Assembly (NCBI RefSeq): GCF_900155385.1
Contig: NZ_LT699745.1
Location: 11,578-75,577 of the forward strand
From: Vreelandella massiliensis
GTDB lineage: Bacteria > Pseudomonadota > Gammaproteobacteria > Pseudomonadales > Halomonadaceae
Reading direction: 5' to 3'
DNA: 64,000 nt
The translations under genes were made by a program, and so were the position numbers. Positions within the stretch are counted from its first letter, which is position 1, and each line of letters opens with the position of its first letter. Below are positions 61,529 through 64,000 of this stretch, in pieces. The notes below the pieces were generated by a model, which was given only the letters and a program-made list of their open reading frames with translations, ran no database searches and had not been told where the DNA came from.

Positions 61529-62335
61529 ATGCGCGTTTTTTCTGCTGCGACCCGTTTTGGCGCACTTGCCTTAAGTTTGGCCCTATTGGCCGGCTGCGCC
61601 AGCAACGGTTCAACCGACTCCGCTGATGATAGCGAATACGCCGGTATCGAAGAAAGGGAGCTGTATGAAAGCGCCCGCGCTGCGCTGGACAGCAACCTTT
61701 ACACGACCGCCATCGAGCGCCTGGAAGCGCTAGATACCCGCTTCCCCTTCGGCCCTCACGCCGAACAAGCCCAGTTGGAGCTGATTTACGCCTACTACGA
61801 AAACGACGAGTGGGAAGAGGCCCGCGCCGCGGCCAGCCGTTTTATTCGCCTACACCCGGACCACCCGCAGGTTGATTACGCCTACTATCTGCGCGGCCTC
61901 GCCGCTTGGCAAGCAGGGCGCTTTAGCCTTGAACGGCTGCGCTTGATCGATATCTCCAAGCGCGATTTGGGCGCGACCCGCGACGCTTACAACGACTTCC
62001 GTGAACTCATCCAGCGCTACCCTAATAGCGAATACGCCGCCGATGCCCAGCAGCGGATTATCTACTTACGTGAGATTCTCGCCCGCCACGAGCTTCACGT
62101 CGCCGATTACTACCTGCGCCGCGGCGCTTTTGTTGCCGCCGTGGAGCGCGGGCGCTGGGTGATCGAGAACTACCCGGAATCCAACGCCACTCACGATGCC
62201 CTTGCCACCATGGTGGAGGGCTATATGGGCCTAGGCATGGAGGACCGCGTGCAGGAAGTGCTTGCGGTATTGCGCGAAAACGCGCCCAACCACGAGCAGT
62301 TAAGTGGCCGCGAGTTTCAGCCTAAATACCTTTAA
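61529..62335 (+). CDS. bamD: Outer membrane protein assembly factor BamD
   Basis: Essential lipoprotein of the BAM complex that inserts beta-barrels into the outer membrane. 268 residues: lipoprotein signal peptide with lipobox LLAGC (Cys near 23), then about five TPR units (LYESARAALDSNLYTTAIERLEALDTRFPFGPHAEQAQLELIYAYYEN region onward), including the conserved HPDHPQVDYAYYLRGLA and RYPNSEYAADAQQRI. GAGGA precedes the ATG. Followed by a strong terminator. Confidence 0.96.
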   Translation: MRVFSAATRFGALALSLALLAGCASNGSTDSADDSEYAGIEERELYESARAALDSNLYTTAIERLEALDTRFPFGPHAEQAQLELIYAYYENDEWEEARAAASRFIRLHPDHPQVDYAYYLRGLAAWQAGRFSLERLRLIDISKRDLGATRDAYNDFRELIQRYPNSEYAADAQQRIIYLREILARHELHVADYYLRRGAFVAAVERGRWVIENYPESNATHDALATMVEGYMGLGMEDRVQEVLAVLRENAPNHEQLSGREFQPKYL

Positions 62336-62388
62336 ACAACCCTACATCCCTGTACAACCCTATTGCTGTACAACCAAGGCCATTACTT

Positions 62389-62417
62389 AACACCACGCGT
62401 CGGCGTGGTGTTTTTTT
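62389..62417 (+). terminator. Intrinsic terminator after bamD
   Basis: Ten-base perfect arms 62389-62398 (aacaccacgc) and 62403-62412, loop gtcg, then T7. Confidence 0.92.
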
Positions 62418-62506
62418 ATTTTGCAAAATAATGCCTTAACTGCCTGATACCCGCCTATTTAAGGAATTTGATTATAAGCATAGGTAAAACTAAAAATCTC
62501 GATAGT

Positions 62507-62537
62507 TGTACAAAACTAATACCCCGGGCTAGTATCT
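62507..62537 (+). promoter_or_regulatory. Possible promoter of the chemotaxis transducer gene
   Basis: TTGTAC, 18 bp, TAGTAT about 55 bp before the ATG. The -35 overlaps the palindrome TTGTACAA (62506-62513), so a bound regulator could block it. The A+T-rich gap 62418-62585 holds nothing else I recognise. Confidence 0.4.
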
Positions 62538-62585
62538 GAAGGACACTCATGATCAAGCACCTGCACGGTGCCTTAAGGAGAAAGT

Positions 62586-64000
62586 ATGTCTTCGCTGTAT
62601 GCTCGCCTCGCTCAGAGCCGCATCGGAACCCGCCTCACTATAGGGTTTGCCACGCTTCTGGCCCTACTCGTGGTGCTAACAGGCGCCGGCATCTACCAAG
62701 TCAACCAGATCGATCGTGACTTAAACCAAATCAATGATGTGAATGGACTGAAACAGAGCTTCGCCGTCGACTGGCGCGGTAGCGTCCATGATCGCGCCAT
62801 CGCCCTGCGCGATATCGTGCTCACCGACGACGAAAGCATGGTCAACTCACAAAAAAGCCTGATGCAGCGCCTGCGCGACAATTACGCCGAGGCAACAAGC
62901 GGTATGCAGGAAGTTCTCTCCGAGCACGCCAGCAATGAAGAGGAGCAGCGCCTCCTTGACCGTATCGACGCGCAGCAGCAAACCACGCTTGAGCTTACCC
63001 AGCAGGTTATCAACGCGCGCGATGCGGGCAACCTACCGCGCGCCGAGACGCTGCTGCTTGACCAAGCGGGCCCGGCCTATGCCGAGTGGCTCGACCGCAT
63101 CAACGCCTACATCGACCTGCAAGAACAGATAAACAACGCCACGACCAATCACGCACGCGATACGGCCTCGGGCTTTCAGATGCAAATGTTCGGCCTGACG
63201 CTCTTCGCTCTCCTTTTCGGCGCCGCGATTGCCTGGTTTCTCTCGCGCCAGCTCCTGCGCGAACTTGGCGCTGAACCTTATGAAGTCAAAGCCTTCGCCG
63301 AAGCCATCGGCCGCGGCGAACTAGCCACCCAAGGCCAGCTCAAAAAAGGCGACACGCGCAGCATCATGGCCGCCCAGGTGGAAATGGCGCGTCAACTGCA
63401 GAGTATCGTCGCCAAAGTACGCGCCTCCGCTGACGCCGTGGCGAGCAACAGCGAACAGATCGCCGAAGGCAATAACGATCTCTCCTCGCGCACCGAACAG
63501 CAGGCCAGCGCCTTGGCCGAAACCGCGTCCGCCATGGAGGAGCTCAACAGCACCGTCAAACAGAACGCTGATAACTCCGCCCAGGCAAGCGATGAAGCCG
63601 CCAGCGCCTCCACCACCGCATCACAGGGCGGGGAAGCCGTGCATCAGGTGGTGACCACCATGAATGAGCTGAACCAGAGCTCGCAGGAGATCGCCGGCAT
63701 TATCTCCACCATCGACTCCATCGCCTTCCAGACCAACATATTGGCGCTCAACGCCTCGGTGGAAGCCGCTCGGGCAGGCGAGCACGGACGTGGCTTTGCC
63801 GTGGTCGCGGAAGAGGTGCGCAAGCTCGCTCAGCGCAGCGCCGATGCAGCGCGTGAAATCAATGAACTCATCTCCAGTAACCTAGAGCGCGTCAACCACG
63901 GCAACGCGCGCGCCGAGGAAGCGAGTAAATCCACCGAAGAGATCGTCGCGGCCATTTCGCGCGTGACCGACATCATGCAAGAGATCAGCAACGCCAGCGC
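62586..64000 (+). CDS. Methyl-accepting chemotaxis protein (cut by window end)
   Basis: Membrane chemoreceptor signalling to CheA/CheW. 471 codons are visible. ATG at 62586 after AAGGAG. TM1 at about 16-35 ([20 protein letters not shown]). A periplasmic four-helix bundle sensor of about 155 residues follows, of the Tar-like MCP type ([37 protein letters not shown]). TM2 is near 198-218, then a HAMP-like segment with LLRELGAEP. The cytoplasmic coiled coil has [20 protein letters not shown] and the highly conserved hairpin tip [44 protein letters not shown]. It lacks only the C-terminal methylation helix region. Ligand unknown. Confidence 0.93.
   Translation, partial: MSSLYARLAQSRIGTRLTIGFATLLALLVVLTGAGIYQVNQIDRDLNQINDVNGLKQSFAVDWRGSVHDRAIALRDIVLTDDESMVNSQKSLMQRLRDNYAEATSGMQEVLSEHASNEEEQRLLDRIDAQQQTTLELTQQVINARDAGNLPRAETLLLDQAGPAYAEWLDRINAYIDLQEQINNATTNHARDTASGFQMQMFGLTLFALLFGAAIAWFLSRQLLRELGAEPYEVKAFAEAIGRGELATQGQLKKGDTRSIMAAQVEMARQLQSIVAKVRASADAVASNSEQIAEGNNDLSSRTEQQASALAETASAMEELNSTVKQNADNSAQASDEAASASTTASQGGEAVHQVVTTMNELNQSSQEIAGIISTIDSIAFQTNILALNASVEAARAGEHGRGFAVVAEEVRKLAQRSADAAREINELISSNLERVNHGNARAEEASKSTEEIVAAISRVTDIMQEISNAS

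Noticed and set aside
62485-62505. Possible FliA (sigma-28) promoter before the chemoreceptor gene
   Set aside because: TAAA and CGATA elements are present but their spacing is 4 bp short of the consensus.

Overview
The window looks like a chromosomal core segment of a halophilic gammaproteobacterium of the Halomonadaceae (Halomonas-like). This rests on recalled protein resemblance, a Pseudomonas-like gene order and acidic, GC-rich coding sequence; no database search was run. Nearly every gene is housekeeping. I see no insertion sequence, prophage, integron or CRISPR array, and the only clear repeat is a small REP-like inverted repeat near 59.5 kb.

Layout. 1-2000: a 16S rRNA gene on the minus strand with its leader, a P1-type promoter and the RNase III-type processing stem. 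2.0-4.5 kb: tyrS, and divergent from it anmK. 4.5-11.4 kb: a block with the Pseudomonas order pilU-pilT / yggS-proC-yggT-metX-metW-DUF4426. 11.4-13.3 kb: sfsA and a class I/II aminotransferase. 13.4-24.4 kb: dksA, gluQ, a small membrane ORF, cbrA, cbrB, a non-coding region, pcnB, folK, panB, panC, panD. 24.5-25.7 kb: a thiolase. 25.8-38.5 kb, minus strand: pnp, rpsO, truB, rbfA, infB, nusA, rimP, tRNA-fMet, tRNA-Leu(GAG), secG, tpiA, glmM, folP. 38.6-42 kb: ftsH, rlmE and divergent yhbY. 42-52.2 kb, minus strand: greA, carB, carA, dapB, dnaJ, dnaK, grpE. 52.4-64 kb: recN, ilvH-ilvI, clpB, pgeF, rluD, divergent bamD, and a chemotaxis transducer cut by the window end.

The most notable element lies between cbrB and pcnB (about 19.57-20.1 kb). 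There is no credible protein gene there. The DNA has a good sigma-54 promoter, upstream TGTTAC/GTAACA half-sites like those described for CbrB, seven or eight A-rich CA motifs of the type bound by Hfq/Crc, and an intrinsic terminator. This is the architecture and genomic position of the Pseudomonas decoy RNA CrcZ. Several of the CA motifs sit in loops of predicted hairpins. With the small ORF, CbrA and CbrB just upstream, the locus looks like a complete carbon-catabolite-repression circuit outside Pseudomonas.

Other regulatory features read from the sequence are sigma-32-like promoters before grpE, dnaK and possibly clpB, a terminator-like hairpin with an overlapping ORF in the carA leader, three back-to-back hairpins before ilvI, and an initiator tRNA with an unusual U1/U72 mismatch. 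All coordinates are hand-read; start codons were adjusted where a Shine-Dalgarno sequence or family alignment favoured an internal start.
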